Assembly: GCF_047948215.1 (NCBI RefSeq)
Contig: NC_134456.1
Location: forward strand, 198,474,034-198,538,033
DNA: 64,000 bases
Direction: 5' to 3'
From: Lycorma delicatula
Taxonomy: Eukaryota > Arthropoda > Insecta > Hemiptera > Fulgoridae
Position numbers and translations under genes: made by a program. This document shows positions 1 through 12,268 of this stretch, one piece after another (position 1 is the stretch's first letter; the number at the start of each line of letters is the position of its first letter). The notes beneath the pieces were generated by a model, which saw only the letters and a program-made list of their open reading frames with translations, did no database searches and had not been told where the DNA came from.

Positions 1-1739
1 TCCCTTTCATCTTGAGTATTGTAAAACAGGTTGCCTACTTTTGCAAACGCTTTGTTTTTACAGGGAACATTTTAAGTATGTACTTATCTTTTTACGGTCG
101 GTATGAAAAATTGGTTTATTAACTGCTTGCATGTGAATTGATAAACACCTTAGCATTATAGTGTTGCTAATATAATAAAGTGTTAGCAGAAAAGTGTTTT
201 TCTCCCTCCTTTTATGAGGCTCATTTACAATCTCTAAAGTATTTCGTTCCTTTTCTCAGCTTCAGATGCTCTAAAAATTATTTTTTTACATGTAGATTAT
301 TTATTTATTTTGTGTTTCTTAAATAAATTTTTTGGTAGGGTTGTCTTTAAGGAATAATAATTTTGTCGATTATTCTTCCTCGCCACTAATAAAAAAGAGA
401 ATATATATATTAAATATTATTTCCACAATCTTGTCCTTGTCAGAAGTAAAGCTTTAATAATACTAATTTTGGTCTAAACTTGTAACAGTTTTTAAATGAT
501 TGTCTGTAATATTTTGCGCCATTTCAGTAATTTTTGTTGATTGGAAATATAATGATAGTTTTCCGTTATTTACTGTGTCCTTTGTTATCTATTTTTTAAT
601 ATATTCACCTCTATTTGTTAATAAGTATGATAAGTAATATTGTCGTTTATTATAATCAATATTCTGAATTGGACCTGCGTTAGGGCAGGTTTTCTTTATC
701 GATTTATTTTATTCTAAAATTTCTTCTAGGTTTTCTTTTCATTACTGTTTTTCCCCCTTTTAAATCCTTGATTTAACTCATTGCTTCTATTCTTCAAGAT
801 ATTCTCTTCGCTTTCGTTCTTACATTATAAAAACATTTTCAAATAGTTTACTATACTTCTTAGTTCCTTTTTCATTCGTTTAAAGTAAAGAGTATTTACA
901 GTTCTATTAAGAAAAGAAATCGTTTTAGTTAAAACAGAGTAATTAATTTATAAGTAGAATCTATACCTTCAAGAAAATAATTAATTTTTAACTATAAAAA
1001 CTTGGGGGTGTGGACATTCAAGAATTAGCCTTAACGCGTATGCGCACTCGCGTATGTTTGACTATTTCAGTAGTATTGATTATAAAATTACATTCTTTGT
1101 TGAAAAGTATTTTAATATAAATTAATTTTATCCTGCGTAAAAAATGTCGAAGTAGAAACAAATTGTTTGATATTTCTACTATAAATGCTAGGAGTATACT
1201 AGTAGTAGTAAAGATGTATAAATACATACTTCTATATCCTTTTTTTTTAATCCAAGGTTCTTACAGATCGCGTATTATTCAGTTGCAGACTTATACGATT
1301 CGTGATAACAATATAAGGAAACATTGAATACATTCGTCGGTTACGTTGTTATCGTTACTAATTGTATGTGTGTGTGTGCATGTGTGCATGTTCGCGCGCG
1401 CACACACATTATGTAGTTTAAAAACCTACTTTGATAAAACTAAAAAGTCGTCTTGAAAATTATGTTTATTCTACTTTTAGGCAATTAGGATTTACCGTAT
1501 ATTTTTGTTCTTTATTACTTTGTTTTTCGCATTTGTTGATTCATCCTGTTTTTAAATTCTTCTTTTATTTGTTATTTTTTTTGTCGTTATTTTTTTTTGT
1601 AATCAGCATATTTGCTTTATAGATAATAAATTACTAATACTTTATTAATCTTTTGGGCTATACTTACTGTATATTAGTCGATATGTTTTAAGCTTAACTC
1701 ATTTAACAACTGAGGTAAAAAATCAAGGATTGTGTTGTT

Positions 1740-1970
1740 AGTTTAGTATCCATTGCATATGCTATATTAGTGTAGGCATATAACGGATTGTTTCAACACA
1801 GAAGGAAATTCTTTAATCTGTTGCTTCATATTATCTGTCCCAGTATTTCGCATGCCTGTGAAACATGTTACATACAAGAAGTACCGATTACACTTGCTTT
1901 CTGTGAGAGTAATGATGTTCATTGTACTGCCAGTTCCTTCGGTGATCAGAGCGAAGAAATTCACTTGTAG
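1740..1970. other. Higher-complexity segment open on both strands, unrecognised
   Basis: This stretch is less A+T-rich than its neighbours and is open for about 60 codons on both strands (plus about 1788-1970, minus about 1964-1767). It recurs in copy B at about 16727-16957. I do not recognise either reading, and neither has a clear start context or neighbouring exon. It may be an old repeat or chance. Confidence 0.15.
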
Positions 1971-4483
1971 CTAATCGCCTGCATTTCGTTACCTTGATAT
2001 ACAGCCGTATATTTGGCTCAATGTGTAAATCTACGGTAAAACCACTCTATTCCTTTAGCTTTCTTAGTAAGCTTTAGTAAGATTTTGTTTTACTGTTAAT
2101 AATAGGTTTGTAATTTTCGGTAGTAACTTGTAAGCCATATTAGATCGCCTTCAACCGTTAGTGCATTTAGCATATATGTATTTTTTTCCAAAAAAATTTT
2201 TTATAACGTACGCGATTTCACGTGATTACAGAAATTTGTCTTTTAAAATTTAAATACCCATATTTTAAACCAAAAAGTTTTCTTAAAAGAATACCTTTCA
2301 ATTTGACATATGTAAAACTTAATTATAGAATTATAAATGCTCAAAATTGTCTTCGTTAATGAGACAGAAGTACAGTGAGATCTGTACTTAGTTTGAAGAT
2401 TAAAAAACAAATTACTTTTTAATCCATTTTTTTTTTGTCCCTTGCGTCTGAAATACTCGCTACTTGCCTAAGTTGGCTTAAAATGGAAATCATTTTAATT
2501 ATTATGACCCGACTGTCATAGATGTAAAGATGTTTGCCTCCGTATTGATTGGCATGTCACACTTTTAATGACACAGCATATTGAAACCACTATTATAATT
2601 CTTACGGCTTGTACTTTCACGTTTTGGCTTTGTTGTGAAGATAAGATTTCTAGTACAATAATGTCAAAAGTTTATAGTCTTTCTAGGCACTTTTACTCAC
2701 AATCTACTCATGTTTGAAAAAATTCTTACCTTAAAATTGACGATGAATTATGGGGATAACAATGTACTAATAATAATAATGAAGAACTAATAATATAATA
2801 AAGGAAATAGTTATTTTAATAGACTTAAAAAAAGCGCTGTATAATACAACAAAACCGGTCATGGTACGATACGAATCTCCATACAACATGTAGAGTAAGC
2901 CCCTTCATAAAGGAAAGTTTGATAAAATAAATTTAATTATTTCCTCTTATAAACAACTTATTAATTATCTAAACTATCTTTTTAATAAAAGACAAGTAAG
3001 AAATATGATTTTGTACGCGTGTGAGCTGTTCTTTTTTTTTTTTAATTTGGCTCCGATTTCAAAAAGTCTTGATCTTAAAAGTAGTATGTCTTTTGTTTTA
3101 GTGCGTTTTTAAATCTGTTTTAAATTGTCTTTACTGTAATTATTAGGAAAGGTTTAAATATTTATAAATTTTTCAAGAGTTGCTTAATATTATCTTTAAT
3201 TCTTTTTCAACTTCTGTAATTGTGAAAAACTGACTGTAATAAAAAATTTAAACAACCAAATTTTATCCGGTTACAGTAGTTTTTCTATAACAAGTTTGTG
3301 AGTAATGCCAGAAAATTTATACTGGAATATGAATCCAGGAACAGGTGATTAAGTGATAGCCATACGTCGGTCGGTACTACATTATAATTATAGGAATTGT
3401 TTATAAATTAAAAATTTACATCGGAGTGTGGAGTATGAGGTGAGTGAAGATTGTGAAAGAGGGACTAAAGTGACTAAAGATTGTGAAAGAGGGAAAGGTT
3501 AAGCTTTAAAAAAAATGATTTCCTTTTCTCGGTGCAGTGGCCGAAATAATAACTCACGATCCAAATTTATTGCTTTGTTTAGTCAGTTTTCTGTTTATCT
3601 TGTATCGGGTGTGTAGTACGGTAAGATCGATTTAACAATTTATTTAACTGGGACATTTTTTCCCCGGTTATTGTTTTTCCTCCGGAGGAGGCTGATTTTA
3701 AAACATAGAAAAGAAATTAATATTGTTACAGTAAATGCGTAATGAAAATTATATCAAAGAAACATTGAAATTTATGTAATTAGTAGAAAGATAATTTACA
3801 CTATTCAAAATTAGCTCTTCATAAAAACTACATTTTTTTTTTACTGTTATTTCGGTTCATGCAGAACCCTACACCGGTTATTTATTTATTACTAGGATAT
3901 AATAAAAGCATAAATGCTGTGTTTTGGGTGCAGAATAGAATATTGGTTATTAACACCTAGTTGTTTTAACTTAACCTTAATCTGCTAGTCGTCTGTAAAC
4001 ATTTAACAGAACAAAAAAACGAGGAGGGAAAATCCCAAAAATTATTGCTTATATAAAATAAATATTTATCGTAATAAATTGTTTTTATTTTATGAAAGAA
4101 TAGGACAAAAGTATTGATTTCTGAATTTTAAAATTCTCTAACCCGGAAATGGCAACTTGTTTTGCCATTAAGATCTTAAAAGTACGATGGACGTCGGTTT
4201 GGTAGTCTGTATCACTCATAGAATACAGTATAATACTTTGATATACAATTATGAAAATTAAATTAATTTTAAATATTGTATATTAGTATTCAAATCAATA
4301 TTTATTAATTTATATCTTGTATTTATTTCTCTTTATTCAGTACCAGTTTCGAATTATTTTTGTTAGGAATTTCTATTCATCAGATTGTTCCTATTAAATA
4401 TAGAAAAAAGTATTACATAAACTTTAACGGACACTTGTTTTTCATTGATATTGTTACGAAACCCCTTTAGTCATAAAGAGTAC

Positions 4484-4484
<1 letters not shown>

Positions 4485-4548
<64 letters not shown>

Positions 4549-4554
4549 ACACAC

Positions 4555-4642
<88 letters not shown>
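4485..4642. repeat. Inverted dinucleotide microsatellite (AC)n-(GT)n
   Basis: About 70 bases of AC repeat (4485-4555, with two GC interruptions near 4539-4545) are joined by a few bases to about 80 bases of GT repeat (4560-4642). The arms are complementary, so a single strand can fold into a long hairpin. In copy B the matching place (19472-19544) has only the AC part followed by a short tgtgtgtg remnant. Confidence 0.95.
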
Positions 4643-4644
<2 letters not shown>

Positions 4645-4906
4645 AGGGGGATAAAAGGTATTAATTAATGATCTTTGAAATTATAACTACAGTTTTGAAA
4701 AATTCTTAAAAATATATAAAAAATATTCAAATAAAATAAGAAAGGGCGTAAAAATAAAAATTAATGTACGCCTGCCGTAATAAGATTTTTTGAACTCTGC
4801 GTAAGCCCCAATTCAAGCGTATTGAAATTACAGGAATCGTAAACAGATCCCTGTTTAATGAAAATTAATGCGATCGTTCTGGAGTTGCAGAATAAGGAAA
4901 AAAAAC

Positions 4907-5074
4907 ATGCCAGTTATTATTACATTATGCCTACAGTTTAGTTTACAATGTAGCTGTGATTATAATCACTGCACAATGAATTTTTTACAAGTAGATCGTG
5001 TGCGAGACAGTTTGTATAAAGGTGATGCAATAAGCTTACATTTTCGATCACATTACTTAAATTTTCATAAGTAA
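4907..5074 (+). CDS. Doubtful 55-residue open frame, conserved in copy B
   Basis: An ATG at 4907 opens 55 codons ending at TAA (5072-5074). The predicted peptide starts with a hydrophobic stretch (MPVIITLCLQFSLQ) that could pass for a short signal peptide. The rest has no motif I recognise. The same frame is intact in copy B at 19835-20002, but the two copies are so alike that this says little about selection. The open frame ends beside a gtaagtg string, which might be a splice donor. It is most likely chance. Confidence 0.12.
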   Translation: MPVIITLCLQFSLQCSCDYNHCTMNFLQVDRVRDSLYKGDAISLHFRSHYLNFHK

Positions 5075-5413
5075 GTGTAATAGTATTCTGCGTGAATTCC
5101 ACGCGTTAATTCCCTTAAACCCCAGTTAAGAATTCAGTATCTTCCTTTTCATTCTCTTGTATTAAATTAAAAAATAGAATGGGAGTAAAGAAAAAATTTT
5201 TATGCAAAGATTGTATCTATTTAAGTAAAAATATTATATCTTTTAAATTCTCTAAATTTCGTCTTTCAGGAGTCACATTACAAACATCAACCACCAATTT
5301 AGTGACCTTTCAAATCTCAAGATTTAAAGGTAGATTAACAGTATAATTTTTTTCTGTCCGATATATTTAAAAAAAGCAGTTATTCGTCTTTAAAATAATG
5401 AGCATTATTTTTA

Positions 5414-5483
5414 TTTAATTATAGATTAGTCGTTTAAAAGACCGACGATTTAATTATAGATTAGTCGTTTAAAAGACCGACGA
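5414..5483. repeat. 35-bp tandem duplication, only in copy A
   Basis: Two adjacent 35-base units (5414-5448 and 5449-5483), each beginning tttaattatag and ending gaccgacga. Copy B has one unit (20342-20376). This is a simple recent tandem duplication or a copy-number polymorphism. Confidence 0.9.
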
Positions 5484-5559
5484 TGAAAATGAAAAGACAT
5501 ACACAGCTTTATTTTCGAAATAATTTTATAAATCTTAAGTGTTAAAATGAAATCAGTTT

Positions 5560-6400
5560 ATCATTACGCTTTAACAAAACGGTGCTGACTGAGTTTTTTG
5601 TCATAATTTGGTTGATGCTATTCTGCATTCCTTTTTGTTCTGCATAACCTTTCAATCTGAATACATTTAGTCATTCTTCATCCTCAAATGTCTTTTTCAT
5701 ACATTCTAATCCTTTTCTTCCAAACTTCTTAATCTCTACACGCCCCTCATCTTTAAATATAGTAAATACCGGATGTTTTAATTCACGGCCTACCAATATA
5801 AGTAAAAAAAAAAGAAGATTTTGCTACAAGTTTCTCTCCTCTTTATTTATATCAAGAACTCTTCCTTTCGAATTTATCACCGTATAATTTTCAAACCAAA
5901 AAAAAATTTGTATCCAAGATCTGCATTTGATACTAGAGACTTCTATTTTCATTAAAACTCTCCTTGCTTGTGCCAGTCTGCTTTTTATGTATTCATTGCT
6001 ACATTCTCCTTAGTTAAACACTTGTCATATATTATGTTTCCCTATCTTTATATTCATTATTCTCTTATCTACGATATTCCATTGCATTTGTTTTATTTAT
6101 TGTCTTATTTACTTCCAAACTAAATTTGTCTACTAACAATAAATCTATTAGATTCAGAAATACATTGTCACTGGCAAATCTTAACGATTTTTTCTCTTTA
6201 GAGTTATGCCGCTCCAAAATTTGTCTTTCAATTCGTTTATTGTTTCTTGTTATTTCTTCTTCTTATTCATTCTCTATCGTAATGATGTCAGGCTAATTCT
6301 CGTCTCTCACCTTGTTGAATCAGATCTTCTCTTTGAACTTGATATTTGCCCACGTTGTTCATAATGTCTACTTTAATTTTAATTCAGTCTAATTTTCTTT
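5560..6400 (-). pseudogene. Ancient, badly decayed LINE-like reverse transcriptase remnant (copy A)
   Basis: Read on the minus strand, pieces in different frames resemble the end of the RTE-like LINE at 60905-62465. A segment near 6190 reads LRFASDN, which lines up with LRFADD at the polymerase active site there. A downstream piece near 5960 reads KSRLAQARR, similar to the CRIAQAKRAF segment of that element. Further on, a stretch of about 65 codons containing EGRVEIKKFGRKGLECMKK is open but unrecognised. The second catalytic aspartate is replaced and stops are frequent, so it is inactive. The assignment rests on short matches judged by eye. Confidence 0.35.
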
Positions 6401-7402
6401 AATGTTAAGACATGTATTTTCTGTTCTTCAATTTTTTTCTAAAGAAAGTATTTTGAAATCCTCTGTTTAGGCAATATAATTTTTTCGTTTTTAAAATCTT
6501 TCATTTAAACCAAATACGTAGGGTCATATTAACAACCTCCCTCTTTGTTGAAATTGGTTGAAAATATAAAATTTACATTATTTTTCAAATAATTCCAAAA
6601 CATTCATTTACAAAAGTCAGCAGTCGATGATGATGTTCAATTTTCCCTGTAAAAGTAACCGTTCTGTGGTCTTTTTTTTAGTAGTATCAGCCGCCTAATT
6701 TACAACCTAAATTTTTCATCATTCTAGATTAAACTTTCTTAGATTGTTAACCGAAGTGATGTTAGCACACATGCTATCCGTAGACAGAATTTTTATCCAA
6801 AAAATGTTTTTTTTTCTCTTTTACAGCTAATTATAATTGCCTTGAAAGTAAGTTTTTCCGCTTAAGATATCGTTGAACGGTTTATTGATCAAAAAGTAAC
6901 TTTTTTCTATCGTTGTGTTTTTCGAGAATAAAGGTTTGGATTCGATTTCTTTTTGTAAAAACCTGTTACTGAAAGTCTACCGTGCGGTATAATCTGATAC
7001 AATTTTTCGGATCGTCTACAATCAGGATTTGTTACCCGTGGATTTTCATTTTTTGTTTTTGTTTTAATTTTGGTTTCAGACATATTTTGTTAAACACTTA
7101 TTTTATTACAAAAATTTCTGTACCTTAACCTTCCAGGTGGTAATATAAATATTTGCTATAAAGTTTGTGATAATTGTGTTTACGAATGATTAGAGAGAGA
7201 GTTTTTGTTGCGGTCACTAATGAAATTTTTTTGTTTTATGTGTGTAAAGTTAGTAATCTGTACTTTACGCGTAGTACGTAGGTTGCTTTATTTGGTTTTC
7301 AGAACTCTGAATTGATTGTAAAGCCTTCTTCATTCGGAGCCTTTTTTTAGGGAACGTAGGCAGTCGGTTCACCTGTTCGTGAAGCGAGTATACCTATAAC
7401 AT

Positions 7403-7502
7403 NNNNNNNNNNNNNNNNNNNNNNNNNNNNNNNNNNNNNNNNNNNNNNNNNNNNNNNNNNNNNNNNNNNNNNNNNNNNNNNNNNNNNNNNNNNNNNNNNN
7501 NN
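7403..7502. other. Assembly gap of exactly 100 N
   Basis: A run of 100 N characters. A round 100 usually marks a join of unknown length. Copy A of the duplicated block ends on its first base, and the sequence after it (7503 onward) does not match what follows copy B. The join is therefore unsupported by sequence. Confidence 0.99.
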
Positions 7503-8022
7503 AAAATTGTCTTAAGCCGAATACAAAATGTACTTAAACATTTTTATTTGCTTATTGTTGAGTAGAATATTAAGTTGTAATACTTGAAATTTTCACATAC
7601 TTATTGAAAAATTAAAGGCAAGTTGTATGTCTGTTCTTAAAAATGTTAATTTAAAAGTAGAATTTTTCATAACCGGGCGTAGTTTCGATAAATTGTTATG
7701 TATTTATCGTTATGTTGTTAAATAAACTTTTCCATTTATATTTACCCAGTACAGTTACAAAAATTTATTGAAAAAGGAAAAAAAACATATTTCTGTTTAA
7801 AGTAACTTTAAATTATCGGCTTTTATATCATAAAAGTGTCTGTTAACATAATTCATCTTATACATTGCAAATGTTTTAGTGCAACAATCCATTAAAACAT
7901 TATTGATTTACAGGAGGATGCATTCATTCTAACATGTCAGACTTTTCTAGACAAATGGAAAATTCTGATGTACTAGAAACCACTTTTATTTGAAAATTGC
8001 CTAGTTCAAGAAAATTCTACTT

Positions 8023-8052
8023 TTTGTGATATTAAAATTTTAATATCACAAA
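8023..8052. repeat. Perfect 30-bp palindrome
   Basis: Two 15-base arms with no spacer, the left one reading tttgtgatattaaaa. It could extrude as a cruciform. It is A+T-rich, so part of its length may be chance, but 15 perfect pairs is more than expected. Confidence 0.9.
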
Positions 8053-8339
8053 CTTTTAATATCCTTTTGATTAGTTGTGCATTAAGTCTAGTTTTTATTT
8101 GTTACGGCCATAAGAATCCTTAAAATTGGTCCATTAGATCAATAATAGATGCTTTTAGAAGTAGTATTAGTGTTTTAAATAAATAATATAGTTTTTAACT
8201 ATAGATTAAATTAGAATTTTGTTTTTAAAGTTAAACAATTTTTTATAAGTTTCATAGAATTTTCTGCCCCCACTTTAATATAATAAACAGGTTTCGTTAA
8301 TTATAGTTATATAAACGATAAGCCGGCTAATATCTAGTT

Positions 8340-8385
8340 TCCAGCTCGAATGGCTCCGGGTTCGATTCCCGATATAACAATCTGG
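8340..8385 (+). repeat. tRNA-like B-box fragment, possible SINE remnant
   Basis: The string gggttcgattcccg at 8358-8371 is a good match to the T-arm/B box of tRNA genes and tRNA-derived SINEs. No A box is found at the right distance upstream and no cloverleaf can be drawn, so this is not a functional tRNA gene. Similar lone B boxes lie near 25060 and 41100. Confidence 0.3.
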
Positions 8386-10314
8386 AATTTTTTTATACAG
8401 TTTCATTCTTATTATTTACGAAAAGTATTGTCTAATAAAAGGCGGGTATTTTTTCATTTATCCACTTGTACTCAAACCAAATTATTAAAATATCTCTTAT
8501 TAACAGTAGTCTAAATTGAGAAAATAAATTGGAGGAAGTTCATCTGCTTAGTTATTTTTTGTGTATTGCGTGATCAAGAATGTTGGTTGTAAAATATGCT
8601 CAAAGGCTTTGACTAATTAAGCCCACAATAAAATCAATCGTTTTATTTCATAAGCTGTTTAATGTGTTAAATCTTTTTTTTGCTCCATACCTGTTAAGTT
8701 ACGTGCTTTCGATTATATAAAAATATATTTAATTTTTTTTTTTATTTTAAAATAAAGGATGTTCTATTGAATTAGGTTTATGTCGCTTGATTTCACGTTT
8801 GTAAAATTTAGTGGAAAAACCCTGATCTCTCAGTCTTTAGTGTGAAAGGATTAATTAATGAATTGCTAGTAACTTGCACTCGTGAGTTTTTTCTAGATAA
8901 AAGATTCTAAAAGTTACATCGTGATAAAAAATATTAAAAATTTATAAAAACGTCATTGACTGGTCAAAGTTGCCATTTTAATCAAATATTAATCTTTACG
9001 GCTAGCTATTTTAAGACCTTTTCTGATATCGTTTCATTTATCATATTTTAATATAAACTAGAGTTTGCTTTCCTTCTCTGATAAATATATAAATTATAGA
9101 ATTCTTGTTAGAAAACAAGTATTTGTCATCGTATTAGCCGTTCTTTTATTATAAAGAGTGTAGTGATATATATGTATAGTCTCGATTTCTAAGTTTTATG
9201 AATATATATTAAAAAGTTTTTAAATTCGACCTATACCATTTATACTCTTTTTTGTGAGATTTTATATATTTTGATAGTTTTTCTTTTAAAGTTCTTCTAG
9301 TGGTCTCGCATTAAGATTTTTCAAGTAACATTTGTAGATGGTTTTTGAATCGAAAAACATGGAAGTTCAATCATTTTTTTGTCGCCGTTGTTGCTTAGTG
9401 TTTGATTGGTAATTGCATTATAATATAATACAGTCCGATGTCATTCTGTTATTCATAGTATTTACATCCTAAATTTCAAGATTGTTTGGAAATGTGCGAT
9501 AATATGCAAACTATGTAATGTTTGTGGAAATGCCTATTTCGTATGAAATTTTCATATTTCGTTCGGGCTAAAAAAAAGTAAAAATAATTTAAAGTTCTGT
9601 TTTATTTAAAATTTAAATAAATTATTATGTTTAATGAATCCCGAATCAAAAACGTACCAAAAAATTAAAGAATTAATTTTTCAATTCTACAAATTTTATG
9701 GTTTTAAAGTCAGCGACAGATTACATTATTAAAAACTCTAGATTGTTAGTTGCTGAGAGTCTTTATTTTTAATTTGGTGCCGTCCTTAAGAAATCTTAAC
9801 GTTAAGAAATTGAAATAGTATTTTTTTTTTTTTTTTTTTTTTTTACTGTTAGTGTGATTTTTTAAAGTTGTTTTTTTTTTAAATTTTATTTTATTAGAAG
9901 TTAAACTTTGATTTATCTTGCCTCAAATACTGTTTTGAGGTGTTCAAAACTGTATTTTGTACACCGTTCGAAATACCAATAGTTCATATTCCTACATCTT
10001 AACTAGTTTCAACTTGTAATTAAATTCTGTAAATACAGTGTCATATTCGTATATATACTAGTAGTAAAAAAACAATTTAGGAAATAATTTGAAGGAAAGA
10101 TTTTATTTACTTTTTTTAGATGTTACGAGAACTTAGTGGAAAGAAGATTTTGGAAGTTTAATTTGGCAAGTTAGATTTCATGATTCTGGATAATACGTGA
10201 CGAAGCATTAAAAAATTAATACTTGAATTGTTTAAACTTCCTGCTCGGTAAAATATAGTATATTATCGAATGTTCTGTGTACGTGTAAATATACATTGAA
10301 TATGCATAGTTCAT

Positions 10315-10355
10315 AGGAGTTTTAAAAAACTCCTATAAAAGTTTGAAACTTTTAT
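10315..10355. repeat. Two abutting short hairpins
   Basis: Hairpin one (10315-10334) has 9-base arms (aggagtttt) around aa. Hairpin two (10335-10355) has 10-base arms (ataaaagttt) around one g. They touch without a gap. No gene is nearby, so there is no reason to call a terminator. Confidence 0.75.
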
Positions 10356-10609
10356 GTTTTATAAAAATAACGAAAAATGATTGAAGCTATAATACAAAAC
10401 ATGCTTAAGCTTATCGCTTACAAAAAATACTAACCGATATGATCACTGAATCTTCAATACATATCCAGTTATATCTAACTACAATGTTTCAAACTCTAAT
10501 TTTTTTTAATAATAAACAGTCTGTTAAATTTATTGTTTTACTCTGCACGTTACAGTATGAACTTAACTCGTGTTGCTTACTAGACGTTGAAGAAAATACA
10601 GTTGTAGTT

Positions 10610-11290
10610 TTCCGTTGCTTTTAGCCTCCAGTGCTCATTTTTCTTCAACTCGTGCCGCCAGCGTCGGGTACAGGCTTTCCACTCCTCTTCTTTGCCGACT
10701 CTTTCAATTCGTCTAAAAACTTTCCTTTTCATTAACCAACGAAGGGAGATCTCTCCTGTCACCATCCTTTTTTTGGCTTTTTTCATTCGTAACGCTGTCA
10801 GTTTATAACGCTTCATCTCCCTTAAATTTTATATGTTTTAAGTTTTGTTATTCCACGTTCCCAACTCCAGTAATCTTCTTATCCAAATGTTTTTCTTTTC
10901 GTGAATCATATTTCCTTACGCCGCTATGAATCCCCTTATATGTATGGGTCGGTGATCGACGATCAATACCGCAGTTCCTTTGAAGTACCACTCAAAGCCC
11001 AAGATTAATTTTCGTTATCTCCCATACCTTTTCTTCATATTCTTTTAGTCTTTATGATTGCCACATCTGACAAACCGAAGAAGATATTTTATCGGGACTT
11101 AGGACTGAATTTCCCACGCATTGGGAACCATCAGCTCTGTAAGATCAATGAAATTATAAAATTTCCGGCTCCCGACCTAGCACTATACACCGATGTATTT
11201 TCCCTCTGGAGTAGACGTCCAACCTTATATTTAGTTTTTAGTGGCTTGACTTAGCGCCAAAGCTTCTGAAGCAGGTTAAATGTTAGTGTT
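10610..11290. other. Higher-complexity patch, unresolved, possibly an old mobile element
   Basis: This part is less A+T-rich than its flanks. On the minus strand a 78-codon reading ends at 10580 and is rich in Lys, Arg and Trp (EEWKACTRRWRHELKKNEHW). On the plus strand 11054-11254 is open for 66 codons and is followed by tttttagtggcttgac, which is reminiscent of LINE 3' UTR sequence. I could not assign a family. It lies next to the R1-like LINE but does not appear continuous with it. Confidence 0.3.
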
Positions 11291-12051
11291 TGAGTGAAGA
11301 GGTTGTTGTGTGGAGAAATTTTTTATCGATTTCTTATTTCATTGCTGACATTGTTTTTAATCCTTATTTTACTGCTAATGATAGACTGAGCCGATACTCC
11401 ATACGTCTATTTACTAGAACCGAAATTCCCTCTTCCAGTACAGTACTGCAAATCTATTAAAGCCCGGTAACCTAGAAGGTCGGATATTCAAACCTGTGGG
11501 AAAATTATTAAGTGAAAAGGTTCACACTACACCAAGGTTTTGGGAATTTGTCAGTAGTATAATCGTATAGGTTGGAGGTTTTCTTTAATGCCTTTAACTT
11601 CATTTTTCTTTAACCCCATTTACGGACGCCAAGATAGTGTTGGACTCGCTAACAAGTTCCGCAAGATGTTATTAAGTGCGTATGTTTACCTGCGCACAAC
11701 CGACTAAAACTCCACCCTAGGCTAACCACCTCTCAAGGCAACCGCTAAGGTGGCATTACTTCAGGAGGGAAGAAAATGCCCACACACACACAATCAGACA
11801 CCACTAACAATAAAGTAGCACCAAACATTTATACACCTGAAGGACAACGCATCACAACAACACACGAGACAACCGAAGGCACAACGCATACAAATAGGCC
11901 CAACAAAACACGCACACCGGCTCTCCAAAACGCCTCAAATCCACGCAACAGCCATCAATGCACACGCGTCACACAATACAGCTCATCAAGAACACAATAC
12001 AGCAACCCACCAGTCATAATAAATACCCACCGACAGGAGACACCGCTTTCC

Positions 12052-12106
<55 letters not shown>
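12052..12106. repeat. (CA)n microsatellite inside LINE 3' region
   Basis: About 55 bases of uninterrupted AC repeat. The surrounding 11776-12150 is also rich in aca and cac strings, so the array probably grew from a CA-rich part of the LINE 3' UTR. Confidence 0.95.
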
Positions 12107-12107
<1 letters not shown>

Positions 12108-12268
12108 GCATAACTTACAGAAAGCACACCCAACAAAAAGGACACAAAACAGCACTTACCAACATGGTTCTGACGTTCTCCGAAGCAACGAGCACGCCAT
12201 CAGGCACCAAAACGAAGTGCCCACAGCTTCTTCGCGCCAAGGTGACTTCCACGTGTTCGGGAGACCCC

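Larger units (their letters stand above)
1..7402. repeat. Large duplicated block, copy A (truncated at window edge and gap)
   Basis: This block matches 14973-22339 base for base over almost its whole length in the same orientation, with scattered substitutions and small indels. It begins at or before the window edge and ends exactly at the N-gap, where copy B continues. Differences from copy B include the absence of 8 bases (tcattctg) after position 16, a 35-bp tandem duplication at 5414-5483, a different microsatellite at 4485-4642, and lack of the palindrome found at 19408-19455. The block is A+T-rich with no convincing gene. An allelic haplotig placed in the scaffold, or a genuine recent duplication, would both explain it. 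Confidence 0.95.
7503..10300. other. A+T-rich stretch without a gene
   Basis: No gene is seen. The stretch holds poly-T and poly-A runs (a long T run near 9822-9844), the 30-bp palindrome at 8023-8052 and a tRNA-like B-box fragment near 8340-8385. Confidence 0.6.

Noticed and set aside
3433..3495. A CRISPR-like direct repeat (aagattgtgaaagaggg twice, 32 bases apart)
   Set aside because: Only two units in insect-like nuclear DNA; a simple short tandem duplication, also present in copy B.
4445..4654. Open reading of His-Thr and Cys-Val repeats
   Set aside because: Pure translation of AC and GT microsatellites.
8340..8385. A tRNA gene around the B box
   Set aside because: No acceptor stem, D arm or anticodon arm can be drawn around it.
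10315..10355. A transcription terminator pair
   Set aside because: The host appears eukaryotic and no gene is adjacent; both hairpins are A+T-rich.
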